From Lampris incognitus (Eukaryota > Chordata > Actinopteri > Lampriformes > Lampridae), in NCBI RefSeq assembly GCF_029633865.1, contig NC_079216.1, forward strand, positions 60,869,732 through 60,933,731: a stretch of 64,000 bases of DNA, in the 5' to 3' direction. The position numbers were made by a program, and so were the translations under genes. The notes beneath the pieces were generated by a model that saw only the letters and a list, made by a program, of their open reading frames with translations, was not told where the DNA came from and made no database searches. Position 1 is the first letter of the stretch. Every line of letters begins with the position of its first letter. This document shows, in pieces, positions 1-11,900 of this stretch.

Positions 1-90
1 GCTGATGCTGCCACGAAGTTGAACTCTTATCTTAACCACATGCTGCGGAGGACCAAAAAAAAGCGTTATCCAGCCAATGCGGGTGATGTG

Positions 91-105
91 AGCGCGCGCG
101 CGCAC

Positions 106-146
<41 letters not shown>
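91..146. repeat. (CG)n/(CA)n microsatellite
   Basis: GCGCGC passing into CACACA. Confidence 0.95.
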
Positions 147-147
<1 letters not shown>

Positions 148-399
148 CACCCCTATTTTCCCCGGATCATGACATTCCCTACACGGTGTCTCTTTTGGGA
201 ACATTACAGGTTGTTGCGTTGCCCACTTTCCTTCCTCGGTTTCCTGCGACTCTTCCTCCCTCACATGACTGTTTAGGCTTTGCGTCTGGTCGTTTGCCAA
301 CGGCTTTTCTACATTCCCCCCAACCCCCCCCCCCCCAAAAAAAACCCTCCCCGCAGCCCGGAGGCAGCGCTGCTCTCCGCTGCAGTCTCAAATAAAACT

Positions 400-545
400 G
401 CTGAGGCGTGACGGGCGACGCCACCGCCACGCACGCCGCGCACTCGCACGCCACGCACGCGCAGCCGGCGGAGACGCTTCCGTGTGGCGGTGACGTCACC
501 GGCCAAGCCTCGGGCTGGTGGTGCCTGCGACTCGCCTGCTGCAGG
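400..545. promoter_or_regulatory. Short CpG-rich block with CRE palindrome
   Basis: CpG-dense stretch with TGACGTCA at 491-498. No gene start is evident next to it, so its function is unknown. Confidence 0.3.
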
Positions 546-553
546 GGAACGAA

Positions 554-600
554 CGCACACACACACATACATATACACACACATACATACACACACACTC
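554..600. repeat. (CA)n/(ACAT)n microsatellite
   Basis: Alternating CACA and CATA units. Confidence 0.9.
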
Positions 601-796
601 TCAACACCTGTTTTTTGTTATGTGCGGCACATGTTTTTGTTTTTTTTGTTTTTTTTGCAAATTAGTTTTGGAGCAGTGAGATCAGAGAGCACAGCTTATT
701 GTCTAATAAACAATTGAACTGAACATTGTTGTTTATTTGTTTATTTTTGCCTGCCTATCTGACAGTTTTATTGATCACTAAGATTGCATTGACTTG

Positions 797-1166
797 TGTG
801 GCGAATTCGGGGTGGGGGGGGGGCAACCACAGGAACCGCCGCAGCCGGGACGCGAACCCGTATCGCCCGCGCCACGGGAGACGTCGCTAACCGCTCGACT
901 AAAGGGTCCGACCTGTTAGCCAACGTGCCTACTTATCCATGCACGTTATACTACCTACCCACCCACCCCCCTTTGGGTAAGCGCGTCCGCGCGTATCCCA
1001 CTTCTGACACCAATGCAGCGAATTCGGGGGGGGGGGGTAGCGTAGATCGGGACGCCGCAACCGGGACGCGAACCCGTGGCTCCCACACCGCAAGCGACAA
1101 CGTTAACCAGTCGATTAAAGGGTCCGACATCGTCTTTTGTTTCTTTCCGCCATCTTTTCCGTTACA
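797..1166 (-). mobile_element. TRIM-like element, reverse orientation, short interior
   Basis: LTRs are 797-950 and 1014-1166, reading TGTGGCGAATTC and TGCAGCGAATTC at their plus-strand left ends. Between them are a polypyrimidine stretch (951-976, the reversed polypurine tract) and a reversed primer-binding site ATCCCACTTCTGACACCA (995-1012). Most of the interior is deleted. The 5' LTR (1014-1166) keeps the tRNA-like part, but its outer 50 bases differ from other copies. No clear target duplication was found. Confidence 0.75.
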
Positions 1167-1224
1167 AGGGTTGAAGCGGATAAACTAGTTGGCTATCTGA
1201 TCAAATTGATTTCTTCACCTTTAC

Positions 1225-1475
1225 ACTGACCCGGACATGCTCGCGAGCCATTGGTTCCCGACCCGACCCACGGGTGACCCGTGACCCGTGACATTTATCT
1301 TCAAAACTAATTTCTGTTTACTTTAAAATGACACGGTATTATTAAGAAATATCACAAGTATTTTAAAATCAGTTCCAAACTGATTTTTTTTTCCAACTCA
1401 ACATTGTCTGGGAGCCATATGCCGTCACCGGAAGAGCCATATATGGCTCGCGAGCCATAGGTTCCCGACGGCTGG
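1225..1475. mobile_element. Fragment of a hAT-type element
   Basis: GGCTCGCGAGCCATAGGTTC (near 1444-1463) followed by CCCGACGGCTG resembles a hAT terminal repeat. A close relative of the same motif occurs in the same orientation near 1239-1265. No target duplication was found; this is a degenerate copy. Confidence 0.4.
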
Positions 1476-1729
1476 GCCATGGGGCATTTCTCTGGGGGTT
1501 AGTGGCTTCAGTGTAGCGAGGCTTGGTTTAATGTGCTGTAGCCGCTAGCTTGGCTCCCTACACTCTCCAGGTGGCTCACCCAACGCTGGGGTCAGCCGTT
1601 GTAATGTAGTTTTATAAAGCTTCGACGTGCTGTGAAAGAAGGGAAATAAACGACGGGACGACGACGCCGTCATGATGCGGCGCAGTGCATCTAGAGAAGG
1701 TTCGTATCGGGATTATATTTTGAAAAATG

Positions 1730-2299
1730 CATTGGGAACTATTTTCACTGGCGGCGCGAATTGGCGTTCGCAGCGGCCTCCCCCAGTGACTTCGTCCACG
1801 TCCGCGTCCTAAATTTTGTCTTCGTCCGTTGGCTGGGAGAGCTGGCGCCGGGTCAGCTGGGAGGGCTTGGTCTGCGCTGGGATGTGTTGTAGGCCCGGGG
1901 ACCACGACCTTGCCTGGAGCTGCGACCGAGGAAGTAGCGACGAGGGCGGTCTGACAGGACGCAGAAGCGGGGCAGGCTAAGCTAACCGCTAACCCATGTA
2001 GACCGACAGTCATCCTGGTTAGTGTTCGTTCCCTTGGACAGTGAGTTTTTGTGTGTGTGTGTTTAGTTTGGATAGATGTGTTAGTTCAGATGTGTGTGTT
2101 AGTTAGTTAGTATGTGTGTTCTTGTAGTTTTTTGGATACGCGTTTTTGTCTTTGTTGTTGCACTGCTGTGGATTCGTTTGAAATGGCAAAGTGCTCCTGA
2201 TTCCTGATTCCTAATTCCTGATTCCTGATTCCTAATTCCTGATTCTTGATTCCTAATTCCTGATTCCTAATTCCTGATTCCGAATTCCTGATTCCTGAC
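1730..2299 (+). repeat. Dispersed repeat with LINE-like 3' tail and (TGATTCC)n, copy 1
   Basis: It shares long blocks with 17300-18095, for example GGAGAGCTGGCGC, GAGGGCGGTCTGACAGGACG, and GACAGTCATCCTGGTT with TTCCCTTGGACAGTGA. The end is a tail of about 15 heptamers (TGATTCC/TAATTCC, 2191-2298), as seen behind CR1/L2-type elements. No ORF is present. The element is probably non-autonomous. Confidence 0.55.
2191..2298 (+). repeat. (TGATTCC)n heptamer repeat
   Basis: About 15 units of TGATTCC or TAATTCC, forming the tail of the repeat at 1730-2299. Confidence 0.9.
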
Positions 2300-2399
2300 A
2301 CTTAGCAAACAAGGTGCCTGGTAGGAGGCTACTGAAGCGGCAAAAGTTCAGAACGTCGATGGCTCACGTCTGCCCATCAAACGCACGTCTATTGCGCTG

Positions 2400-3220
2400 T
2401 TGTAAATGCCACGAATAGGGCCCCTGGCCTCCATAAAACCTTTCCACAGCTGCATTTTTGATCTCTAGTCTGTAATTAAATCACATTTGGCTTTCCAGGA
2501 GGGTTTATTCCGAACAGTTACATTAACATGCCATCCATCCAGCTAAGTCGGATACACATTTATAATTTACGAGGCCATTATGGCAAATTTACTTTCCTGA
2601 CTACCAGCTCGATTGCACCGTTTTTGCAACTTCCTCCAAACCACTTCTTCAAGCCACAGTTTAGACAGAGAGGGCATTTCTCCGCGCAGAGGAACGGCCG
2701 GCCCGGCTTTTCGGCAGCTTTAAATAAAACGTACCGTAAACCCCCGTCAAGTCGATGTAATATAGCTCAACCTGACCGTGCTGCATCAAATGTTGAACTA
2801 TTAGTAGGAACAAAAAAAAAAAAATTACAGACACTGTGACCTTTGAAGAGGACTGTGTTTGTCTCCTGAAACAATGTGTGCATAATTACTAACTTGGAAC
2901 CTTTGCTGAGGGGGGGATTCACGCCGTCTGAAGGTTCTGCATTAGTGCTAGTCCTCCCCTCGTGTGAAATATGAGACGAGAAAGGCAGGATGTCGGCGGC
3001 ATAAAGGGAGTGCTGAACTGACGCAATGAAAGGTGAAAGGGAAGGGGGCAGCTATTTGAGCCCCGAAACCTGAAATCATCTATTTCCTGGCTGCCTTATA
3101 AGGTCAGCCATGGGCGACAATTCCAGTATCCACCCACTTATTACTCACCCACAGAGGGAGGCCAGAGGTATGAGCAGGAGAATGGGGAAGGATGGGGGGA
3201 GGGGTTGGCCTTTTTTTTGG

Positions 3221-3261
<41 letters not shown>

Positions 3262-4053
3262 CAGGGCCCACGGCAGGGCGGGGCTCCGTTGATCTGCGTC
3301 TTATTCACTGCTGAGGATAAAGAGACGACATCTGAGCCTCAGTGTGATATCAGATATGCCGCCAGTTGGCCCCGGGGACTAACGCATCAATAGCTGTGCT
3401 ACTTTTCACAACCCCAACCTTTATGTTGCAAGAGTCTGGGGCAGGTCATTATCTGAGGACCCCCCCCCCACCCCCGCTTTCAAGAATTAACACTCCGCAA
3501 TGCGATGTTCAACACAGTCTAGACAGCAGGCGCATGTGTCAACATCCATTGTGCGTACGACTGACGCACAAGGAGAGTATAAACGTTTTCAGCCCTGCAT
3601 CTATGGCCTCCTGTATACTGTGTATGCAAGTAACATGATAATCTTGTTTGATCTGCCTCAAAGCCCGATGAACATCTCCCCCCCCCCTCTGCCTTTATCT
3701 GATCGACGTTCCGCTGCAGCGGTTGCTGAACTTCCCCCGCTCACATGCGTTGACTTGCACCTGCTCACATAGGTGGGAGCCTGTCCTCAGGTCCCCTCTG
3801 CAGACGGAGAAACCATTCTGAAGGATGTAGCGCTGCACGCTTTGAGCCCCCCCCCCCTCTCTCCCGTCTCATGCTAGCATACTTTATTCACTGCATTTCC
3901 CTCCCAGAGGCTCCGGGCCCGAGGCGTGCCCACTCGGGTAGCATTCTGGACCGTGCGCGCCCTGTGGCGGGAACCGGTGTGAATTATTTGGTCTTTGCGA
4001 GGTATGCGGAAAAAGCTACAGTTCTTTTTATACGCGGTAGCCGGAATCTGGTA
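2400..4053. other. Intergenic; AT-rich candidate regulatory island at 2400-2620, otherwise no feature
   Basis: CAGCTGCATTTTTGATCTC and CTGTAATTAAATCACATTTG have the look of vertebrate non-coding conserved DNA. The rest holds G/C homopolymers and no coding signal. Confidence 0.25.
3223..3259. repeat. (GT)n microsatellite
   Basis: About 18 GT units. Confidence 0.95.
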
Positions 4054-4061
4054 GATACAAC

Positions 4062-5340
4062 CAGGGGCGTCTCCAGGATTTGAGGACATTTGGGGCTTAG
4101 CCCAGACTTCAGTAGAGGGGTCCGGGGGGGGGGGGGGCTACTCCATCCGCCCGTTATCCAAACCGCTTATCCTGCTCTCAGGGTCGCGGGGATGCTGGAG
4201 CCTATCCCAGCAGGCATTGGGCGGCCATCACAGGGCCCCTGAATAATAATAATAATAAAAAATAGCCGTAATCCATTCATCCATTATCGGAACCGCTTAT
4301 CCTGCTCTCAGGGTCGCGGGTTCTCAGTAAAAAAAACAAAAAAATGCAAATAAAAAGACCCCGGGAAAATGTTTTTGATAAACAAGCTCTATTTTGATGC
4401 TTTTTTATACACTCTGGCACCTAATTCACATTCAAAGTACACGTCTTATCACTGAAAAAATTGAAATGTGTACCTCAAAAACTGTTGTTTACTCTCCATA
4501 TGAATTATGAATTGTGACGTTAAAAGTATTCGTAGTTGTTAGTAACGAGGATTAGTATTGAGTAGAAGCAGAATACTTCACAACTGCTGTCATTAAACAT
4601 TTACTGACATGCTGCAGTACCAGACTAGAGAAAAAAAGAAGTTAAATGTACTTATGTTAATGTTAGTTTACCGGACATATTGTAGCGAATTCGGGGGGCA
4701 GCCACAGGAACCGCCGCAGCCGGGACGCGAACCCGCATCTCCCGCACCGCGAGAGACATCGCTAACCGCTCGACTAAAGGGTCCGACCCGTTAGCCAAGG
4801 GCTACCGAGCCTATTCATCCGTGATCGTTACATTGCCCCCTTCCTTTGGGATTGGCGTCCCCGCGAATCGCCACAGCCAGGACGCGAACCTGGGGCTCCC
4901 GCTCCGCAAGCCACAACGTTAACCAGTCGACTAAAGGGTCCGACCCGTTAGCCAAGGGCTACCGAGCCTACTCATCCGTGATCGTTACATTACCCCCCTC
5001 CTTTGGGAAGACCATCCGATGGAGGGGACCGCCACACTCGGGGCGCGAACTCGTGTCTCCTGCAGCCCGGGCGACTACGTTAACCAGTCAACTAAAGGGT
5101 CTGACCCGTTAGCCAAGGGCTACCGAGCCTACTCATCCGTGATCGTTACAATATTACATTTTCTTTCACACACACACACATGCGGAGTTAGTTTCGAGAT
5201 CTGCATTTACTTTGACAGGCTGTTGTTTTGGTCGGGCTTCACATAGGCGGCTTACATTTAAAATTACATTCCGGGCCACGCTCAAAACGTTCGGGGGGGG
5301 GGGGCTTAAGCCCCGGCAAAACGACCTGGCGACGCCGATG
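4062..5340. mobile_element. Non-autonomous hAT-type DNA transposon with 8-bp target duplication
   Basis: The left end CAGGGGCGTCTCCAGG is the imperfect inverse of the right end (CCTGGCGACGCCGATG on the plus strand). GGGGCTTAGCCC and GGGCTTAAGCCCC lie just inside. Both sides carry GATACAAC (4054-4061 and 5341-5348), an 8-bp target duplication typical of hAT. The interior holds two SINE 3' fragments (about 4141-4243 and 4268-4322), the three-LTR TRIM element and no transposase. Confidence 0.8.
4681..5150 (-). mobile_element. TRIM-like element with three tandem LTRs, flanked by ATAT duplication
   Basis: There are three LTR units in reverse orientation: 4681-4832 (complete), about 4851-4989 and about 5008-5150. 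They are separated only by reversed polypurine tracts (CCCCCTTCCTTTGGG and CCCCCCTCCTTTGGG) and scraps of interior. Primer-binding sites are lost. The whole tandem is flanked by ATAT (4677-4680 and 5151-5154), so it sits at a single insertion site. It lies inside the hAT-type element 4062-5340. Confidence 0.75.
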
Positions 5341-5348
5341 GATACAAC

Positions 5349-8300
5349 ACATCATGGCCCCAACAGAAGTGGGAATGACAAAATCAACAGAAATCCACCA
5401 ACAGTTAATACGGAGAAGCAGGGCGTTACAACAACGTGGACTCAACGCCGCCGGGGTTTTGAAGGCTTTGCTTGAGAAAGACATTGCTGGACCAAAGTGT
5501 GTATCCCTTTTTATAGGTATTGCGTGGGGGTGCTGAATGTCACGGCCCAGCCGGGAGACGGAGCAGGCAGCCACGGCTCAACGGCGGCTCAACGGCACGG
5601 CTGCCGTGGAGAAGGCATGACTGCAATTGCCACAGCACAACTTGGCATATTAAAAAAAAGAAAAAGAAGAAGAAGAAGAAGAAAAGAAAAGGAAAATGGA
5701 GCAGGAGGGGCATCACAGACGGAGGGCTGACTCATATGTTGGCAGTCTCTCACCTCCCACTTGGGGAACATAAAAGAAACATACAGAGGAAACTGTACGT
5801 TAACAGCCTTGCCGTGTGAACCCACCCGACTCAGTCAGGCTGAACTCGGAACGTTTGCCGAGTGACTATTTTAAGTTACTTTCAACCCCGATTTGACTTT
5901 TTTTCTTTTTGATATCAAAATTGGTTTTTTTTTTTCCTGATTACAATACCATCGTCCTCGCTCATACACACATACCTCGCTTTCTCTTTTCCATATGCTG
6001 GTACATATTCGTTCCTGTGGGAGCACCAATGCCCCATCAGCATCATCATCATCAGCAGCACCACCATCATCATCATCATCACCCATACACCAACATGTGA
6101 GATGTTACTGACCGACACCTTGAGTCATGCAATTGCTGCGTAACTGCCACCCTACAGCTAGAAGGCTCCACTTATTATTTCATTATATATTTTTGGGTAT
6201 CGTCTGTGTCTCATAGCCTTAAAACAGCATAGGATAGCTCCCACTTATGGACTATTGCAACACTGCCTCCATGTCTGGTGTGACCGGCACTTAAGCCATC
6301 GTTGCTATATGGCCGTGATATCACGCTACCATTTCAATATGAAACAACGTTAGCTTGTACGCTGCCTGTTGACGGACTGTAGAAAGTTCCAGAAACCAAC
6401 CTATTTTCATGACAATACGTATTTATGCATGCATCTCTCTCCCCCCCCCCCTCTTTTTTTTTTGGGCCTGGCCACTCTCGATATGATCTAATAATTCCAA
6501 ATCTGATTTCCCTGTGGTTCTTAGCTAACTTGTTTTGGCCCGAGGCGCACACGAAATAGGAGGCAAGAGCGCGCAGAAGTGGGGCTACCGCTCCCCTGTG
6601 GGCCGTGGGATGGGTCTATTTGTGGAGCTATTTCGGTTTCCGTCTGTCACAGCATCCATAAAGGCTGCGCTTCCGCCACAGCACATGCGAGGGTGTAACT
6701 GGGGCACCGAGGGGGTAGAAAAGTGAAGCGACACGACGGACACAGACAGTCGCGCCTCGTCCCTGGCTTCGGGCAAGGACCAAAATCAATCAATGTAATG
6801 CAGCGTGTAGCGTTAGGAAGTGGAGCGGGCACCTAGCTGATTACACACCTGCCCCTCCCCCACCCCCACCCGCCCCACCCCCGTGCATTTGCATGGCCCT
6901 GGCGTGGCTTGGTAATTAGACGTGAATATGAGAGCCCTCCGTGGCTGCTCTCGGTCAGAGGTTCGGCAGAGAGGCGGGCTACTCGAAAGAGGCCGACTTT
7001 CCAAGCGGCCGCGCTCACCAGGGGATGGGAGAGGAGAGCCAGCCCCTCCTGAAGCGAGCGCGGATGGAGGACAGAGGAGCAGATGCCATGTGTAAAAGGA
7101 GTGGGAGGCGGATCAAGGAGCGTGCTAGTTAAGTCACAGCATGAGCACATGGAAGCCATGCTTATAATGACCGGCTTTCATCTATAGTCCACGCTGCACT
7201 CCATGTATTGTTCACGGTGCTGAAATTTCGGGGGAAACAATGCCTTATCAGGAGCGCCAACACTGCACATTGTGTAAAATGGAAGGTGTAGAACAATGAC
7301 TCACCCCCCCTCGCCTTGTTTTATTATTATTCACAAAGTCAAGCTGGCAAGGCTTCTGGCCCCGGTGAACAGGAAAAAAGAACAACGGGCTAACGTTGAT
7401 GTACAGCCAAGCTTGACCTCTCACACATATCCAGCGAGTGGGGGGGGGGGGGGTCACACTTTAACATATGTTCACCGTGTTTAGTGGGGGAGGTCAGTCC
7501 CCTCACTTGCCGGAGAACAAGACGGACCACCGGGGTAAGGAAAATAGGAAAAGCGGAGTCAAAAATCCAGACGCGGTAGACCCTCAGACAGGCAGAAGCA
7601 GTTCAAGCAAGGACGCCAGCTTTTACAACTGGATGCATAGCCGGGAGACTGTCTTCATAAATCTCCACCCTAGCATGGTGGTTTTTTTCGAAGTATGTGT
7701 GAATATGGTGTCAGCACAGTAAAAGGCCCGGGCAGCTGGAGACTGGCCTTGCCATGAACAAGTACAGCTGATTGACCAATCATGAGTAACCAGCCGGTTC
7801 ACTGTGGTCCAGCTGCCCTGAAAATAGTCCTGATAGGTCACTTTTCTGTATCGGCGATGTCCCCACGGAGCCATTACGGTTATCGTCCCTACACCAGCGT
7901 CATTCTAATCAGCGTGTCACATTTCATAGTGAACCCGGCGACCTCTGACCTCTTTCAGATGACCCCCCCCCCCCCCCAACGCTATTTGGTTCTGCAGTGA
8001 CATTTCAGCTGACCGTCCGTGGACGTTTAAGAAAACGAATTCCCCAGGAGGTCATGTCAAGACCTCACATTTCAGGATCCTCTTACGTCGTCGCAAAAAG
8101 CACCGTCGGAAGGTCAGGTCAGGTGCGGTAAGATTAGCTACGAGAGGCTCTCGTCAATACCGCCCCATAGAAAGTCAAGAGAATAAGAGGAGGCCTACTT
8201 TCCGCCCCGATGCTATGGCCTCCTGTTGTGCTCGCACGTTCCGAAATCGGTTTCACTCGTGGCAAAAATGGCAAATGAAGTCATGTACTCGATCCCTGTC

Positions 8301-8640
8301 CGGCGCGGCCAGACTAAATAGAAAAATAGCCTTGCAGAATTTGGAAAGAGGACCCGAGCTCGTGATTTTATGAAAACAAAACAAAAAAACAACCAAAAAA
8401 CAAAAAAAAACATTGGAAAATGCTGGTGAGGCCAAACACAATTATCACAGAATTCCCCCAGTGTTGCGCACAACCGAGTGACCTATCACTTACTTCTGGC
8501 TCCTCCGTGTTTCTCTGCAGAAGAGAAACGGTCGAGCTACAAGGGCGTTGTCATTTTTGACGAAGCTTCTTAATTTGAGTGTAGGTTGACTGCACACCTC
8601 ACTGGGGTGTTGGAGCGTGTTACATATAAACTATTATTCT
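5349..8640. other. Intergenic; no gene seen
   Basis: Contents are a purine-rich tract (5650-5695), an (ATC)n stretch (6040-6081), several poly-C/G tracts and an octamer ATTTGCAT (6887-6894) followed by GGTAATTAGACG, a possible regulatory spot. Confidence 0.3.
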
Positions 8641-8689
8641 CAGGGCAGGGACAATAGAATAGAATAGAATAGAATACTCTTTATCACTG

Positions 8690-8960
8690 AGGCAGCGTGG
8701 CTCAGGAGGTAGAGCGGGTCGTCCAGTAATCGGAAGGTCGCTGGTTCGATCCCCGGCTCCTGCGGAGAGCGTGTCCAAGTGTCCTTGGACAAGACACTGA
8801 ACCCTTAAGTGCTCCTGATGAGCAGGTTGGTGCCTTGCATGGCAGCCTCCAGCATCAGCGTATGGACGTGTGTGAATGGCTGAATGTGAGGCGCACACTG
8901 TAAAGCGCTTTTGAGTGGTCGGTAGACTAGAAAAGCGCCGTATAAATGAAGTCCATTTAC
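8690..8960 (+). repeat. tRNA-headed SINE
   Basis: The A-box TGGCTCAGGAGG (8698-8709) and B-box GGTTCGATCCC (8743-8753) are correctly spaced. A body with CCTTGCATGGCAGCCTCCAG and the tail region AAAGCGCC plus ATAAATGAAGTCCATTTACC matches a common teleost SINE layout. A (GAATA)n tract at 8656-8675 lies just before it. Confidence 0.75.
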
Positions 8961-8979
8961 CGTTCCCGTCGCGTAAACG

Positions 8980-11900
8980 TCCATTTACCATTCCCGTCGT
9001 GTAAACGAGACAACCCGTCTCTTAAATTTAGCATTTCTACATCTCATTCTGCCGCAGTTCTGCGTTGTACATGCCACCCCCACAAGATCAGACGTAAATC
9101 ATCTGCCTTATTTCCAAGTGAAAAAAAATAAATAAAAAAAAACTACTAAAGCCCTAAAGCGAAATTGCACCACCCCATTTTTTCCTTTTTTTTTTTTTTG
9201 CAGTTTCTTCTGGAAGGGGGGCGGGCGGGGGGGGGGGGGGGGAAGGCATAAATTTTACACCGATGATACAGATCGGCTTGCTTTTAAAACAGCGCTTTGC
9301 TGAGGCAAACCCACTAGTACATGTGACTCTTCACACATGTTCACATGCAAACACCAACGCACACGCATGCACATACACGCAAAGTGCACCACCTCGTTGA
9401 CCTGCTGAACGGCCCGTCCCCCCTCTCGCCCCCTCTCGAAGAAATGCAGGCTATCGGCTCCTGGGTTCAGCCATCTGCGACACGGTGAACCTCCCGACCC
9501 CGTCGAGAAGCAGGCCTCCGCAATTAGCCCGAAATATTTGGACGAAACCTGTCCGTCGGAGGATCAGCTGTCACAGTCACTGGGACTTAATTTAAGTTTT
9601 GAGAGTATTTCCCCCGCCGCCCCCCACCCCCCATTCCAACACCCGCGCCACCATACCTGCTTATTTTAGGCGTGCGTGTGTGTTTGGTCTTTTCGTTGCT
9701 CGGGGTGCAAAATCTGTTTAAGATTCCACTGCCTCACATATGCCGCTTACGCAATATCGTGACTGCTTTTACAACCTATTAATCTTTTAGTGCACCATTT
9801 AACTGTAACATACAGCTGGTGTCCATTGGATATGTGGTCGAGTGGGTTTTGTTTTGGTTTTGTTTTTTTTTACATCGAAAAAGTTTTGTAATTTTGCAGA
9901 CTTTTGCAATAAGCGCAAAGGAAATTCGTCTGGGAACGAAGGCCCCACGAGGGTCCAAGGGGGGGGGGAACTTCGTCCGGTCCATTGACTGGCCCTCGGT
10001 CAACGTAAAAACAAATAAAAAAACCCCCAAAAAAACCCTACAATCTCACGAAACGGTCACATTTCGTGGACTGAAATGAAAACACCGACGGAGGGACGGA
10101 CTTAGCCGGGGTGAACCGCGTCCAAGGCGCGGTGACGTCATGCAGCGAAACGGGACGGCATCCACAGGCTTCGGCCTAAGCAAAATTACAGATCTGGACG
10201 TTTATGAGAGCGGAAAATGTATGGGGGGGGGAAAGGCGAGGGAGCTGACGGAGAAGCCAGATTTAACGCTGAACAAATGCTTATAACGCCGGGTGTCTTT
10301 GGCCGGCTCGGTTTGTGGCTGCATAATTAGCTGTGTGGCCATTTAAGGGTTTTAACCAGGATCCCGCTGAGCTGGGCTTCTCTCGCTGCTGCTGGAATTC
10401 AGACCTCCTTGAGAAGTTAATGGGCCAAAATTAGTGAAAGGGCAACCCACCCCCCCACCCCCTACCATCTACATCCCCGCCCCCACCCAGCTCATCCACT
10501 GGACCCCCCCACCCCCAACCCTGTCCTCACTGGTCTTGAGACCGGTGGCAAACTCCTCGGCGCTTGACCTAGTTGTAGTGTCTCGGGAGGAAAGGGAGCT
10601 GTAAACACGCACAACCGCTCCTCTCCGGAGAACCTGGAATTTTCCACACTTTGCACGCCCCCGTGCACAAACCAGGCTGGTGTCCATGCAAAGGTGAACA
10701 GGAGGAGCTTTTTTTGGCATGCGATATATTATACAGGAAAATCCCCCCCCCCCGCCTCAGGCCTCCGACCGAGTCGGTACCGGACAGACCCGCGAGCCCA
10801 TCGCGAACGTAAGCGCGAAAGAGGAGTCGCACTTCTCGGCTCTGGTTTGACTTGAGATGGCCGATCCCCTCGTTTATTTCACGATGTCGAGCGATTCAAA
10901 TCAAACGCTTTCGTGTCAACCCCAAGAGAAAGTAAAAAAAAAAACAAAAAAAAAAAAACAAAGCGGTAAAATATAATGGGATTCACGGACGGGTCACGTG
11001 CAGGGTTTTGCAGCGAACGGTTCTGAATTTGTGGCCGAAGCGCCGTATTTAAAAGATCATAAGCTCGGGTTTGTTTTCTTTCTTTCTTCCTTTCTTTCTT
11101 TTTTAACTCGTCCTGAAGACTTAACACGAGAAAGATGCTAGCGGCTTTCACATGCACAGGCTCTGCGGCCATGTGGGGGATTCGCAAGGGATGGGGGCTG
11201 TGCGAGGGAGAGAGCAGGGCTAAGAAATGGTATATGGTTGTGCATGTGGGGGGGGGGGGGGGAGGCGCGGGGAGGGCTGGGCGAGCGACTGATGAAAAGA
11301 TGGTGAAAGGAGGAGCGGTGCGCAATGAGAGGAGAGCAATAGAAACGGAGAGAGAACGAGAGAGGAAGGGAGGGGGGGGGGAGCGAGAGAGAGAGAGAGA
11401 GGATTTACAGTCGGCGTGTTGGCGGGGGAGGGTCGTGACAGAGTCTCACGTGTATCCAAGAATAAGTGCGAAGCTCCGCCAGGGCGATCTCTGGACACGG
11501 CGATGGCGGCGAAGACCCCCGCGTCCCTCGGGACCCTCATGTTCCCTCCACATGTACTCCTCCGGCAACCACGCGCACACTCCTCTGACACCTGCCCCCC
11601 CCACCGCCGCCTCCTCGCCTTATCTAACCCCCCCCCCCCACCCCAGGCAGGCTCGCTCTCTCCCTCTCTCCGTCCCCCCCCCCCCCCTCTCTGGAGACTA
11701 ACCCACCCCGTGTAGACGTGCTATAAATCAGAGTCATCTTGTTCTAATCCATTAGCGCTATTCCCACGGCAGCACTCCGGCTTCTTCCCATACTGACAAG
11801 TGGATTCCTGTATCCCGACGTTCCCGCACATGGCCTCGCACAGGGACGGCTTTACTGTAATACGCGTGTCGATATCCCAGCACGAGCTATACATGCGCCG

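Noticed and set aside
2191-2298. CRISPR-like or regulatory array of regular repeats
   Set aside because: Heptamer units without spacers; it is a simple tail repeat.
8690-8765. Free-standing tRNA gene
   Set aside because: It continues into a SINE body and tail; it is a SINE head.
11135-11701. 188-codon open frame on the plus strand
   Set aside because: Mostly poly-Gly, Arg-Glu and Pro tracts from purine- and C-rich low-complexity DNA.
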